From positions 124,001 to 188,000 of the forward strand of contig PYIZ01000052.1 in assembly GCA_003635265.1 (NCBI GenBank): a stretch of 64,000 bases of DNA. The letters run 5' to 3'. The stretch comes from Candidatus Poribacteria bacterium. Lineage in GTDB: Bacteria; Poribacteria; WGA-4E; PCPOR2b. Shown here piece by piece: positions 33,870-42,703 of this stretch. Every line of letters begins with the position of its first letter. Within the stretch, counting starts at the first letter, position 1. The notes under the pieces are model-generated. The model was not told the origin of the DNA and searched no databases. It was given only the letters and a program-made list of their open reading frames with translations. Position numbers and translations under genes: made by a program.

Positions 33870-34769
33870 ATGAAAGTCGCTTATGCGTTTCGTCGAGGGG
33901 TATTGTACCCACATCAAGACGCAGGTATCGGATCAAAGGAACATCGCAGCGCATTTTTGAAAAAAGCAAGAGAGATCGGCTTCGAGGGCATTGAATTGGG
34001 TGCCAGCGTGTTGGACCAACCGGACATCGCATCCCTCCGATCGGAACTTGAAGATGCGGGCATGCCGTGTGTCGCCATACGCGGCGGCGGCAGCTTTATC
34101 AATCCACTTACCGCAAACAAAGCAAGTAATCAGTGGGAGCAAATTATCGGTTTTGCTGCACAAATCGGTGCGAGTGTGGTCAACTCAACGGTTGGCGGTA
34201 GCCCAGCCCCAGATCCACGGGGAATCGGCACATATCGCGGGGAGCGGATATCTCAAGGGTCTAGCCGGACTGCAAGAGCAGAGGATTATGAACGCACCGC
34301 TCGTGGACTGGCTGGGGCTGCGAAGGTCGCCGCCGATCACGGGTTGGAACTATCGATCGAGATACACCAGAACACGATAGTCGATAACAGCTCAACTGCC
34401 TTACACCTACTGGAACTCATCGATCAACCCAACGTCGGCATCAACCCAGACCTCGGTAACATCTATTGGACCTATGACATCCCAGAGGAATCGTGCGAAG
34501 ATGCTATCGCTGCGCTTGCACCCCATTGCAATTATTGGCACTGCAAGAATTTGAATCGTGTTCATATCCCCGACCTTGAAAAGTCAATCCTATTGCAAGC
34601 CCCGATTCCTGATGGTGACATCGACTACCGGTTCGCAATCTCAGCGATGTTGGATGCAGATTACAGCGGCTATCTCGCCATCGAAGGTATGCGTCTCGGC
34701 GATCAATTCCACGGCGATGGAAAAAGTGTCGCTTATGTGAAATCGGTGACGGAAGAGTTGGGTGGATAG
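33870..34769 (+). CDS. Sugar phosphate isomerase/epimerase-like TIM barrel
   Basis: 299 aa of the xylose-isomerase-like superfamily. MKVAYAFRRGVLYPHQDAG starts the barrel; IGFEGIELGASVL, LELSIEIHQNTIVD, NVGINPDLGNIYW and YWHCKNLNR carry the likely metal ligands (Glu, Asp, His). GAGGTGA precedes the ATG at 33870 by 6 nt, and a 9-codon upstream extension is rejected. The substrate is unknown. It is the third such protein in the window, transcribed divergently from the M81 gene and followed at about 90 nt by pyrE. Confidence 0.88.
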   Translation: MKVAYAFRRGVLYPHQDAGIGSKEHRSAFLKKAREIGFEGIELGASVLDQPDIASLRSELEDAGMPCVAIRGGGSFINPLTANKASNQWEQIIGFAAQIGASVVNSTVGGSPAPDPRGIGTYRGERISQGSSRTARAEDYERTARGLAGAAKVAADHGLELSIEIHQNTIVDNSSTALHLLELIDQPNVGINPDLGNIYWTYDIPEESCEDAIAALAPHCNYWHCKNLNRVHIPDLEKSILLQAPIPDGDIDYRFAISAMLDADYSGYLAIEGMRLGDQFHGDGKSVAYVKSVTEELGG

Positions 34770-34861
34770 ATCAGTTCATGAGTAAATGGGTTATAGATTT
34801 GCCCATTTACTTGTTTACTTTTCTATTTGAGCAGTCATTCATACCCGGTATAAGGAACTTT

Positions 34862-35392
34862 ATGGACAAAAGAGATCTTGCAAAACAGATTAAAGCTGCT
34901 TCGTATTTGACCGGAGAATTCAAGCTGCGGTCTGGACAAACCAGTTCATTCTACTGGGACAAGTATCGCTTTGAAAGCGATCCGATCATATTGGATGCAA
35001 TTGTGGATGAGTTGCAGAAATTGCTACCCTCTTCTTTCGATAAACTTGCCGGTTTAGAGTTAGGCGGGGTTCCGCTTGCAACTGGACTGTCCTTCAAGAC
35101 AGGCAAATCGTGTCTATATGTTCGTAAAGAAGCCAAAACCTACGGCACCTGTAATTTAGTAGAGGGTGGATTTGAAGCGGGCGATGCGGCGTTAGTGATA
35201 GAGGATGTGGTCACAACCGCTGGACAGATACGGACATCGGTATCCCAAATGCGGGAACTTGGGTTAGAAGTTGGGCATGCTTTTTGCGTCATCGATCGGG
35301 AGAGTGGTGGGTGTGAGAATCTAGCGGAGATTGGCTGTTCGCTTACGTCGGTTTTTACGTTGACAGAATTGGAGCAATTGGCACAGGATTAG
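34862..35392 (+). CDS. pyrE: Orotate phosphoribosyltransferase
   Basis: 176 aa, joins orotate and PRPP to give OMP in pyrimidine synthesis. The ATG at 34862 follows AAGGA; an in-frame TTG/ATG region from 34778 encodes hydrophobic residues unlike the family. ELGGVPLATGLSFKTG is the substrate-binding block, VRKEAKTYGT carries the catalytic lysines, and ALVIEDVVTTAGQI is the PRPP-binding motif. It is slightly short for the family but complete. No other pyr genes are nearby. Confidence 0.93.
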   Translation: MDKRDLAKQIKAASYLTGEFKLRSGQTSSFYWDKYRFESDPIILDAIVDELQKLLPSSFDKLAGLELGGVPLATGLSFKTGKSCLYVRKEAKTYGTCNLVEGGFEAGDAALVIEDVVTTAGQIRTSVSQMRELGLEVGHAFCVIDRESGGCENLAEIGCSLTSVFTLTELEQLAQD

Positions 35393-35434
35393 CAATGAGT
35401 GTATGAAACGCATTAAAGTTGAGGAGGATTTATA

Positions 35435-35530
35435 GATGAATCGGCGTTGGGTATGGCTCGGTAATTGCATATTATCCAAAACCCGGAGACTCGCTCTCCG
35501 AACTTACAACTCCGGGATATACTTGTCATA
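35435..35530 (+). pseudogene. Short ORF remnant with strong ribosome site
   Basis: GAGGAGG lies about 8 nt before an ATG that opens only 31 codons (MNRRWVWLGNCILS). The frame then runs through a palindromic repeat at 35482-35516 and stops. The start looks like that of an exported protein. I infer that a real gene start was interrupted by repeat insertion or deletion, but it could be chance. Confidence 0.25.
35482..35516. repeat. Nested stem-loop repeat
   Basis: CGGAGA/TCTCCG nested beside CCCGGAG...CTCCGGG, GC-rich relative to its flanks and intergenic. Confidence 0.5.
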
Positions 35531-35568
35531 ATTCAAGCACCTCCGAATTTGGTGATGGGTGTTCACAA

Positions 35569-36282
35569 ATGCACACACGATTCATTGATCAGTTTGATGT
35601 CGTTCTTCTTGATGTGTCACACACGTTTATGTTTGGTGTTGACCGGTTCTCTGATACCGAAGATTACAGCGCAACGTATCGTCAAATCGGTGGCAATCTG
35701 CTGAGCAATGGAGACGTATGCCGCACAATCACCGCGCTATTCGATAGCATGTTGGCCGACTATGAAGATCCAAACTGTTATGATTCGTTCGCTCCAGTTT
35801 TCAGTTGCCTGAAGGTGTTACCCGAATCGAAAAACCTGCCGGCAGGTGAGATTCAATTGCTAGCGCAGGTTTTTGCGATGCACGAAGTTGGAACAATTCC
35901 AGCTGCATATGCAAAGGCTTTGCATCGACTCCACGAAACGCATAGACTGGGAGTTATTTCGAATATTTGGTCTTCAAACGACCTTTATTTGTGTGAATTT
36001 GAGAGAGTTGGCATCCGTAACCTGTTCGATGTTATTATTTTTTCTTCGGATTATAGCTGCATTAAACCTTCTCCATATATCTTTGCGAAAGCAATAGAAG
36101 TCCTTGATGTCGACCGTTCAAAAATCGTCTTTGTTGGGGATAGCTTGAAGCATGACATTGCAGGCGCGAAAGCGGCGGGGTTATTATCAGTATGGATTAA
36201 CACAGGTATAGATCAGATTGATGAAAGCATTTCAATACCAGAACTTATCATTAAGGATTTACGAGATTTGATTGAGAGGTAA
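35569..36282 (+). CDS. HAD-family hydrolase-like protein
   Basis: 237 aa with a helical cap after motif I. Motif I is FDVVLLDVSHT: the nucleophile Asp15 is present, but the second Asp, the general acid/base of most HAD phosphatases, is Ser17. Motif II is VISNIW, motif III is the Lys in CIKPSPYIF, and motif IV is VFVGDSLKHDIAG. It is most like the REG-2/HDHD3 branch, where motif I is also reduced. Phosphatase activity is therefore uncertain. There is no clear ribosome site before the ATG. It lies 2 nt before the TTG start of the ymdB-like gene. Confidence 0.8.
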   Translation: MHTRFIDQFDVVLLDVSHTFMFGVDRFSDTEDYSATYRQIGGNLLSNGDVCRTITALFDSMLADYEDPNCYDSFAPVFSCLKVLPESKNLPAGEIQLLAQVFAMHEVGTIPAAYAKALHRLHETHRLGVISNIWSSNDLYLCEFERVGIRNLFDVIIFSSDYSCIKPSPYIFAKAIEVLDVDRSKIVFVGDSLKHDIAGAKAAGLLSVWINTGIDQIDESISIPELIIKDLRDLIER

Positions 36283-36284
36283 TA

Positions 36285-37085
36285 TTGAAAATTCTATTTA
36301 TTGGAGACGTCGTTGGGTCCCCCGGACGGAAGGCTGTCGCGAACCTCCTGCCGCATCTGACTAAAAAAGCAGGCGGGTTTGATGCAGTCATCGTCAACGG
36401 GGAGAACGCCGCCGGTGGCAAAGGGTTGACCCAATCAATCCTCGATGAGATCTTAGATTTGGGGGCTGATATTATAACGACTGGAAACCATGTCTGGGAT
36501 AATCGTGACATCTTTAGGTTCATTGATACTGAGCCGAATCTGGTCCGACCGGCGAATTTCCCGAAGGGAACGCCGGGACGCGGCTGGCTCGTCGCTACAG
36601 CGGCTTCAGGCACGCGGATCGGTGTGATGAATATCGCAGGACAGCTTTACATGGACAGCTACGAGAATCCGTTTCACACCTTTGATGCCATTTTTCCGCA
36701 GATCCAAGCGAAGACCCGCTTTATTCTTCTCGATTTCCACGCAGAGGCGACAGCGGAGAAGATAGCGATGGGCTGGTATGCAGACGGAAAAGTGAGTGCG
36801 GTTGTGGGCACACACACCCATGTTCAGACAGCCGATGAGCAGATCCTCCCGCAAGGCACTGCCTTCATCACGGATGTCGGTATGACAGGTCCCCACGACT
36901 CGGTGATTGGTATGAAAAAGGAAGAGGTGATTGAGCGTTTTCGGACAATGCTGCCGCGCCGCTATCAAGTTGCAGGCGGCAACATTATTCTCTGTGGGGT
37001 TATTTTGGAGTTGGATGATGAGAGCGGTAAGGCACTCTCCATTCAGCGTGTTCGCCTTCCTATGAGCGATGTGGTCAAAGCATAG
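36285..37085 (+). CDS. ymdB: YmdB-type metallophosphoesterase (TIGR00282)
   Basis: 266 aa. The start is TTG (36285), giving MKILFIGDVVGSPGRKAV, the family signature; GAGAGGT precedes it. Other motifs are VNGENAAGGKGLT, TTGNHVWDNRD, LLDFHAEATAEK, GTHTHVQTADEQ and ITDVGMTGPHDSVIG. Relatives are binuclear phosphodiesterases active on 2',3'-cyclic nucleotides or cAMP and involved in RNA and stress control. It begins a plus-strand run with xseA, xseB, dxs and tlyA. Confidence 0.93.
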   Translation: MKILFIGDVVGSPGRKAVANLLPHLTKKAGGFDAVIVNGENAAGGKGLTQSILDEILDLGADIITTGNHVWDNRDIFRFIDTEPNLVRPANFPKGTPGRGWLVATAASGTRIGVMNIAGQLYMDSYENPFHTFDAIFPQIQAKTRFILLDFHAEATAEKIAMGWYADGKVSAVVGTHTHVQTADEQILPQGTAFITDVGMTGPHDSVIGMKKEEVIERFRTMLPRRYQVAGGNIILCGVILELDDESGKALSIQRVRLPMSDVVKA

Positions 37086-37124
37086 TAGTTCAGTCATTAT
37101 ATTTTTAGGTTATATTTGTTTCCA

Positions 37125-38339
37125 ATGTTTCCAACGGGTAAGATTTACAAAGTCCACGAAATTACACAGATCCTGCAAGGTATTTTGCAATCGGATCCGA
37201 TGCTCCAAGATTTATGGCTTGAGGGTGAGATCTCAAACTTAGCACGTCCTTCTTCTGGGCATGTCTATTTTACGCTCAAGGATAACAGTAGCCAGATTAA
37301 GTGCGCGGTCTTTCGGTCTGCTGCCTCACGTTTACGATTTCCGATGCAAAATGGCGATGCGGTGCTCATCAATGGACGGCTTACTATCTACGATGTACGA
37401 AGTGAGTATCAGATTATTGGTGAGCGTGTTGTGCCTGCCGGTGTGGGAGAGTTGCAGCTGGCTTTTGAGCGGCTCAAGGAACAACTCGCCGAAGAAGGGC
37501 TGTTTGACCCCATTCATAAAAAGCCGCTGCCAAAATTTCCACAGCAGATTGGTCTGATTACCTCTGCAACAGGGGCAGCTATCCGTGATATTCTCCGGAT
37601 GTTGCAAAAACGTTATCCCGCAGTGGAGGTGCTTCTATTTCCGACCCTTGTGCAGGGGGATGACGCAGCGACAGAAATTGCACACGCCATCGCGTGCATG
37701 AACCGGCTGCCGGCGATAGATCTCCTCATTGTTGGTCGAGGGGGCGGATCCATCGAAGATCTGTGGGCGTTCAACGAAGAGGTTGTCGCCCGCGCGATCT
37801 TTGCGTCGCATATCCCAATTGTATCTGCTGTAGGGCATGAGACGGATGTTACCATTGCAGATCTCGTTGCTGATCATCGCGCTCCAACTCCTTCTGCAGC
37901 GGTTGAAAATATCGTCCCAGATCAGGAGGAACTTCGTTTGCAGCTTGCTGCCGTCAGATCCAGTTTATTGCGCAGTATCGCTGGGCGAATTGATGTTGCC
38001 CGAACAAAACTGGAAAATATACAGAGCCGTACCCCAACAACACATCGAATTGATGCTATTAACCGCCTTCGCCAGACGGTAGATCAACTTGACCTCCGAG
38101 GACAGCGAGCAGCAGTACAGCAGTTAAGTGGAAAACGGCGATCGTGGCAAATCGCTGCTGCGCAGTTAGATACGTTAAGCCCTTTGGCGACGTTGGCTCG
38201 TGGATACAGCATCTGCAAAGATTCAAGTGGGAAGACTGTTACGGATGCCACACAGGTCAATGTTGGGGAAGAGGTTCAACTCCGGCTCTCGCGGGGTCAG
38301 TTAGCATGTCGTGTGTTGAAAGGAGAGATAGATGGCTGA
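37125..38339 (+). CDS. xseA: Exodeoxyribonuclease VII large subunit
   Basis: 404 aa. The N-terminal OB-fold (LWLEGEISNLARPSSGHVYF, TLKDNSSQIKCAVFR) binds single-stranded DNA. The catalytic domain has PQQIGLITSATGAAIRDIL, LIVGRGGGSIEDLWAFNEE and SAVGHETDVTIADLVADHRA, followed by the coiled-coil region. It degrades ssDNA to oligonucleotides with XseB. I start at the ATG at 37125; a TTG at 37116 would add three residues. Its 3' end overlaps xseB by 8 nt. Confidence 0.95.
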   Translation: MFPTGKIYKVHEITQILQGILQSDPMLQDLWLEGEISNLARPSSGHVYFTLKDNSSQIKCAVFRSAASRLRFPMQNGDAVLINGRLTIYDVRSEYQIIGERVVPAGVGELQLAFERLKEQLAEEGLFDPIHKKPLPKFPQQIGLITSATGAAIRDILRMLQKRYPAVEVLLFPTLVQGDDAATEIAHAIACMNRLPAIDLLIVGRGGGSIEDLWAFNEEVVARAIFASHIPIVSAVGHETDVTIADLVADHRAPTPSAAVENIVPDQEELRLQLAAVRSSLLRSIAGRIDVARTKLENIQSRTPTTHRIDAINRLRQTVDQLDLRGQRAAVQQLSGKRRSWQIAAAQLDTLSPLATLARGYSICKDSSGKTVTDATQVNVGEEVQLRLSRGQLACRVLKGEIDG

Positions 38340-38577
38340 AGGGATGAGCTTCGAGGAAGCCTTAGTCAAACTTGAAGAGGCGGTTGCTCGGCTTGAGCAG
38401 GGAGATGCTTTGACTCTGGATGAGTCTTTGCAAGCTTTCGAGGAAGGTATCCGTCTGACTCGCCTCTGCCGAGAGAAACTTGATGCGGCGGAATTGCGTG
38501 TGCAACAACTGGTTGAAGTCGATGGAGATATGTTCGAAACGGCACCGTTTGAAGTGGAAGATGAAGGAGAAATCTGA
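38332..38577 (+). CDS. xseB: Exodeoxyribonuclease VII small subunit
   Basis: 81 aa. SFEEALVKLEEAVARLEQGD and LTLDESLQAFEEGIRL are the family hallmark, forming two helices that bind the XseA coiled coil. AAAGGAGAG precedes the ATG, which lies inside the end of xseA, so the subunits are translationally coupled. The C-terminal tail is very acidic (FEVEDEGEI). dxs follows after about 20 nt. Confidence 0.95.
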   Translation: MAEGMSFEEALVKLEEAVARLEQGDALTLDESLQAFEEGIRLTRLCREKLDAAELRVQQLVEVDGDMFETAPFEVEDEGEI

Positions 38578-38597
38578 TTGTCACAAGGAGCTTTGGA

Positions 38598-40454
38598 ATG
38601 CTTTTACAAAAAATAGATACACCTACGGATCTCAAATCGCTAAATACCAACGAACTGAAAGAACTCGCTGAAGAGATGCGTCGGTATCTTCTCTCGGTGT
38701 TATCCGAACACCCCGGACATTTTGCCCCCAACTTAGGGACGATTGAACTTGCTATCGCCCTCCATTATGTGTTTGATACCCCGCGTGACCAAGTGATCTG
38801 GGATATCGGACATCAGGCTTACCCACACAAACTCCTCACAGGCCGCCGCGATGCGTTCCCGACACTCCGCCAATATGGTGGCATCAGCGGGTTTCTCAGT
38901 CGAGCAGAAAGCAAGTACGATGTGTTTGGTGCCGGTCATTCAAGCACATCACTTGCAGCGGCGTTGGGTGTTGCCACCGCTCGCGACTTCAACAACGAAG
39001 ATTACAAGGTAGTTGCTGTCATCGGGGATGGCGGTTTGACCGGGGGCATGGCGTTTGAAGGACTGAATACAGCCGGCGATTTCAAAAAAGATATGCTCGT
39101 CATCCTCAATGATAACCAGATGTCCATTTCTCAGACAGTTGGTGCGTTCTCAAAATATCTGCACCGCCTTCTAACCAATCCGACCTACAATGCGCTCCGT
39201 TCCAGCGCGAAAGAGATTGTGAAGCGAATTGCCCCAGAGGTGAAGCCGGTTGCTAAACGGATTGAAGCAGCTCTCAAGCCCGGCACACTGTTTGAGGAAT
39301 TTGGCTTTCGCTATTTCGGTCCCCTTGACGGCAATGACTTGGATGCGTTGTTGCCGGTGCTTGAAGGCGTGCGATCGCTACAGCAACCGATTCTGCTTCA
39401 TGTGGTCACCCAGAAAGGGAGAGGGTACCCTCCCGCTGAAACAGATTCGGAGACGTTTTATAGCGTCAGTGGCAAATTTGATCTTGAAACCGGCAAGTCA
39501 CTTGTTCCTAAGTCACCCCTTCCGACATATACCAATATCTTCAGCAGCACATTGATTGAACTTGCTAAACAGGACCCCCAAATTGTCGCCATAACCGCAG
39601 CGATGCCAAATGGCACAGGGTTAGACAAGTTCCAAGAGGTATTTCCCGATCGGTTCTTCGATGTTGGTTTGGCAGAGCAGTGTGCTGTGACCTTCGCGGC
39701 GGGGCTAGCAACTCAAGATGTCAAGCCGGTCGCGGCAATTTATTCGACTTTCCTGCAACGCGGTTACGATCAGGTGGTTCACGATGTCTGCATTCAGAAT
39801 TTGCCTGTTATCTTTGTGCTAGACCGTGCTGGACTTGTCGGGGCAGACGGACCGACCCATCACGGTGTCTTCGATTTTGCGTACCTACGTTCTCTGCCAA
39901 ATATGGTAGTGATGTCACCAAAAGATGAAGATGAACTCCAGCACATGGTGAAGACCGCCGTTGAGTACGAAAAGGGACCAATTGCCCTTCGCTATCCTCG
40001 TGGTAACGGTCTAGGCGTTCCCATGGCGAACCAACCCCAGTCGTTGCCAATCGGCAAAGGTGAGGTCCTACGCAACGGCAACGACCTGCTAATTTTAGCG
40101 ATTGGCAATCGCGTTCAACCGGCACTTGAGGCAGCAGAAATATTGGCGGATTCAGGTGTATCGACAACGGTAGTGAACCCACGATTCGTCAAGCCGTTGG
40201 ATGACCAACTCATCCGTCCACTCGCCTCGCGGATTGGAAAAGTAATTACGGTTGAGGATGGTGTGTTGATGGGCGGATTCGGCAGCGCGGTCTTGGAGAT
40301 GTTCACAGATAGCGGATTGACAGATGTGCAGGTTAAACGCCTTGGTATTCCCGATCAGTTCGTCGAGCATGGGGATGTCAAAACTTTATATGAGCAGTGT
40401 GACTTAGACGCAGAGGCGATTGTCCGTGAAGGGTTAAAACTTGCAAAAAAGTAG
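38598..40454 (+). CDS. dxs: 1-deoxy-D-xylulose-5-phosphate synthase
   Basis: 618 aa thiamine-diphosphate enzyme joining pyruvate and glyceraldehyde 3-phosphate, the first step of the MEP isoprenoid pathway. DQVIWDIGHQAYPHKLLTGR, GAGHSSTSLAAALG and VIGDGGLTGGMAFEGLN carry the His and GDG ThDP/Mg sites; FDVGLAEQCAVTFAAGLA holds the catalytic Glu; DRAGLVGADGPTHHGVFD is the second conserved block. AAGGAG lies 10 nt upstream. The xseB-dxs-tlyA order is common in bacteria. Confidence 0.97.
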   Translation: MLLQKIDTPTDLKSLNTNELKELAEEMRRYLLSVLSEHPGHFAPNLGTIELAIALHYVFDTPRDQVIWDIGHQAYPHKLLTGRRDAFPTLRQYGGISGFLSRAESKYDVFGAGHSSTSLAAALGVATARDFNNEDYKVVAVIGDGGLTGGMAFEGLNTAGDFKKDMLVILNDNQMSISQTVGAFSKYLHRLLTNPTYNALRSSAKEIVKRIAPEVKPVAKRIEAALKPGTLFEEFGFRYFGPLDGNDLDALLPVLEGVRSLQQPILLHVVTQKGRGYPPAETDSETFYSVSGKFDLETGKSLVPKSPLPTYTNIFSSTLIELAKQDPQIVAITAAMPNGTGLDKFQEVFPDRFFDVGLAEQCAVTFAAGLATQDVKPVAAIYSTFLQRGYDQVVHDVCIQNLPVIFVLDRAGLVGADGPTHHGVFDFAYLRSLPNMVVMSPKDEDELQHMVKTAVEYEKGPIALRYPRGNGLGVPMANQPQSLPIGKGEVLRNGNDLLILAIGNRVQPALEAAEILADSGVSTTVVNPRFVKPLDDQLIRPLASRIGKVITVEDGVLMGGFGSAVLEMFTDSGLTDVQVKRLGIPDQFVEHGDVKTLYEQCDLDAEAIVREGLKLAKK

Positions 40455-40514
40455 ATCAACCGATAGCCGCGGAGGTTGGAAGGAAAGTCAGAATGGTAGG
40501 TTGGAAGAATAGCA

Positions 40515-41351
40515 ATGGCACACCTAATATCTCACTCATCACGCGGTCAGAACAAACAGCGGCTCGATACGCTCGTTGTCCAGCGTGGGCTTGTCGAAAG
40601 CCGTGAACGGGCAAAGCAGTTAATTCTCGCAGGTGAAGTAGTTGTTTCGGGTAGCGCACGAGTTAAGCCGGGGCAACTTATCTCATCGGAGGCGGAAATT
40701 GTAGTGAAACAGCCGCCACGGTATGTCAGTCGGGGTGGACTGAAGCTGGAGAAAGCGTTGCAAGTTTTCCAAGTTGATGTGCGTGGTAGGGTCGCCATTG
40801 ATGTTGGTGCATCAACCGGCGGATTCACGGACTGTCTGCTACAACACGGCGCAAAGTTTGTGTATGCGGTGGATGTGGGGCATGGGCAGCTTGCATGGAA
40901 AATCCGTCAAGACCCGCGTGTGTGTGTTATTGAAGGAACCAATATCCGCACGATTGACGTGAATCGCTTCAAGCCCCCTGTCAAAATCGGCGTGGTTGAT
41001 GTTTCGTTTATTTCCCTCCAAAAAGTGTTACCGATCGTCACCCAAATTGTTGATCCTACGGGGGATGTGCTTGCCTTGGTCAAGCCACAATTTGAGGCGG
41101 GACGGGAACATGTTGGCAAAGGCGGCGTCGTAAGGGAGGTAAAGGTGCACGTTCAGGTACTTCGTGATCTCCTCCAGTTTATTCATGGATTGAATCAATT
41201 TGTTATGGGGATCTCCTACTCACCGATTCGCGGACCGGCGGGCAACATCGAGTACCTGATCTGGTTTAAGGCAGGCACTGAAGACAATTCGATGGATTGG
41301 GAAAAGCGCGCATCGCAGGTGGTTCAAGAGGCTCACACCGCTTTGCAATAG
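40515..41351 (+). CDS. tlyA: TlyA-family rRNA 2'-O-methyltransferase
   Basis: 278 aa. The N-terminal S4 RNA-binding domain (RLDTLVVQRGLVESRERAKQ, then GEVVVSG) is followed by an RrmJ/FtsJ-like methyltransferase with the SAM motif VAIDVGASTGGFTDCLLQ. KFVYAVDVGHGQLAWKIR, VDVSFISLQKVLPIV and VLALVKPQFEAGRE are family blocks. In mycobacteria TlyA methylates cytidines of 16S and 23S rRNA. There is no clear Shine-Dalgarno; a GGTTGGAAG stretch lies upstream. It is the last gene of the xse-dxs unit, 60 nt after dxs. Confidence 0.95.
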   Translation: MAHLISHSSRGQNKQRLDTLVVQRGLVESRERAKQLILAGEVVVSGSARVKPGQLISSEAEIVVKQPPRYVSRGGLKLEKALQVFQVDVRGRVAIDVGASTGGFTDCLLQHGAKFVYAVDVGHGQLAWKIRQDPRVCVIEGTNIRTIDVNRFKPPVKIGVVDVSFISLQKVLPIVTQIVDPTGDVLALVKPQFEAGREHVGKGGVVREVKVHVQVLRDLLQFIHGLNQFVMGISYSPIRGPAGNIEYLIWFKAGTEDNSMDWEKRASQVVQEAHTALQ

Positions 41352-41368
41352 TTTGATCGGAGCGCATT

Positions 41369-42412
41369 ATGGCGATTGGTATTGGCATCATTGGTGCGGG
41401 CGGGATTTCTCGCGCTCATGCGCGCGGCTACCTCCAGGTCCCTGATGAAGCACGGATTGTGGGGGTCGCAGATATCCTTGAGGAACGGGCCCAAACCGCA
41501 GCGCAGGAATGGGGCGCGGAACACGCATTTGGAGACTATCGTGAACTGCTCGCGCTTGCAGAGGTGGATGCTGTCAGCGTTTGCACGTACACCAAGGCTC
41601 ACTGGGAACCGACGGTCGCCGCGCTTCAGGCGGGGAAGCATGTCATCGTAGAAAAACCGATGGCAGCCACGACCTCTGAAGCCTATCAAATGGTGGAAGC
41701 GCAAAGAGCTAGTGGGAAAATCCTAATGGTGGGCATGAAATGGCGATTTATGCCCGAGATCCAAGCAGCAAAGGCATTTATTGAGGCAGGAAATCTCGGA
41801 CAGATTTATTATGCCGAAGCCATCGGCTGGCAACATCGCGGTATCCCTGGCGGGACATTTATTAAAAAAGAGACAGCTGGCGGCGGCGGACTCATGGACA
41901 ATGGTGTTTACACGCTTGACGCTGTGCTCCACATGATGGGATACCCCAAACCGCTCACAGTCTCCGGCACCGATGTCAACATTTTTGGACACTCCCCAGA
42001 CGCTACTTGGAATATCGACGACTTTTCGGTGGAGGATTTCGGAACAGCCTACGTCCGACTGGAGGGTGGAATTACCCTGTTCTTCGCACATAGCTGGGCG
42101 ATTAATTTCCCCGAACAGTGGCAGATGCGTATCGCTGGTAGCCGTGGATCCGTTGAAGTTTATCCTTTTGGCTCAGAACTGAAACTGCGTCTATCGCATG
42201 GTGGCTATAGCGATTTGCAGGATGTTACGCCCGATCAGCTGCCGGAAGGAAGTACAGACGTTACCTATGAAATCGAGCAGTTTGTACGAGCCATCCGGAA
42301 CGGACAGCCCTCGCCCATCCCTGGGGATACCTTCTTGTACACCAATGCGATTTTCGATGGAATCTATCAATCCTCGGAACTGGGACGTGAAGTTTCAGTT
42401 AGTTTGCCCTAG
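41369..42412 (+). CDS. Gfo/Idh/MocA family oxidoreductase
   Basis: 347 aa. IGIGIIGAGGISRAHARGYL is the Rossmann start; VDAVSVCTYTKAHWEPTVAA and HVIVEKPMAATTSEAY contain the EKP motif; KETAGGGGLMDNGVYTLDAV is the substrate-side motif with the conserved GGG-x-x-D-N-G. CGGAG precedes the ATG by 6-10 nt. It follows tlyA by 17 nt and may be co-transcribed with it, although the functions are unrelated. Confidence 0.92.
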   Translation: MAIGIGIIGAGGISRAHARGYLQVPDEARIVGVADILEERAQTAAQEWGAEHAFGDYRELLALAEVDAVSVCTYTKAHWEPTVAALQAGKHVIVEKPMAATTSEAYQMVEAQRASGKILMVGMKWRFMPEIQAAKAFIEAGNLGQIYYAEAIGWQHRGIPGGTFIKKETAGGGGLMDNGVYTLDAVLHMMGYPKPLTVSGTDVNIFGHSPDATWNIDDFSVEDFGTAYVRLEGGITLFFAHSWAINFPEQWQMRIAGSRGSVEVYPFGSELKLRLSHGGYSDLQDVTPDQLPEGSTDVTYEIEQFVRAIRNGQPSPIPGDTFLYTNAIFDGIYQSSELGREVSVSLP

Positions 42413-42467
42413 TCCATTTCCATTTTCACGTCTGTCTTGCCTGTCTGAATACCTTCTTCGCATTAAC

Positions 42468-42502
42468 TATAGTAGATTTCAGAATTAATGAGACACTCCA
42501 AA
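42468..42502. repeat. Interspersed GTAGAT...GAGACACTCC repeat, copy 2
   Basis: Matches 5015-5049 closely. It directly abuts the inverted-repeat element at 42501. Confidence 0.7.
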
Positions 42503-42591
42503 TCCCGATTTATCGGGGATGCCCGCCTACGATGGATATGGATTCTGACCATACCCCGAAACGCCCGATGAATCCCCGACTTGTCGGGATT
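42501..42591. repeat. 91-bp element with terminal inverted repeats (MITE-like)
   Basis: The left end AATCCCGATTTATCGGGGAT matches the reverse complement of the right end at 16 of 20 positions; each arm is itself a TCCCGA/TCGGGA hairpin. About 50 bp lie between. No coding sequence. Confidence 0.5.
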
Positions 42592-42640
42592 AAGAAACGG
42601 GCAACTACAATATGAGGTGCGTAGGTCCTGCAAAAATAAA

Positions 42641-42676
42641 AAAAGCACCGGGCGAATAATATTGCCCGGTGCTTTT
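42641..42676. terminator. Bidirectional intrinsic terminator
   Basis: AAAAGCACCGGGC and GCCCGGTGCTTTT form a perfect 13-bp stem with a 10-nt loop, A-rich on one side and T-rich on the other. It lies 28 nt after the stop of the RRM gene on the minus strand and also faces the oxidoreductase on the plus strand. Confidence 0.9.
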
Positions 42677-42703
42677 TGTGAAATTATGAAGCAAAGATAG
42701 TGC

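Noticed and set aside
37125..37133. Use of the TTG at 37116 as the xseA start
   Set aside because: It adds only three residues and has no better ribosome site than the ATG at 37125.
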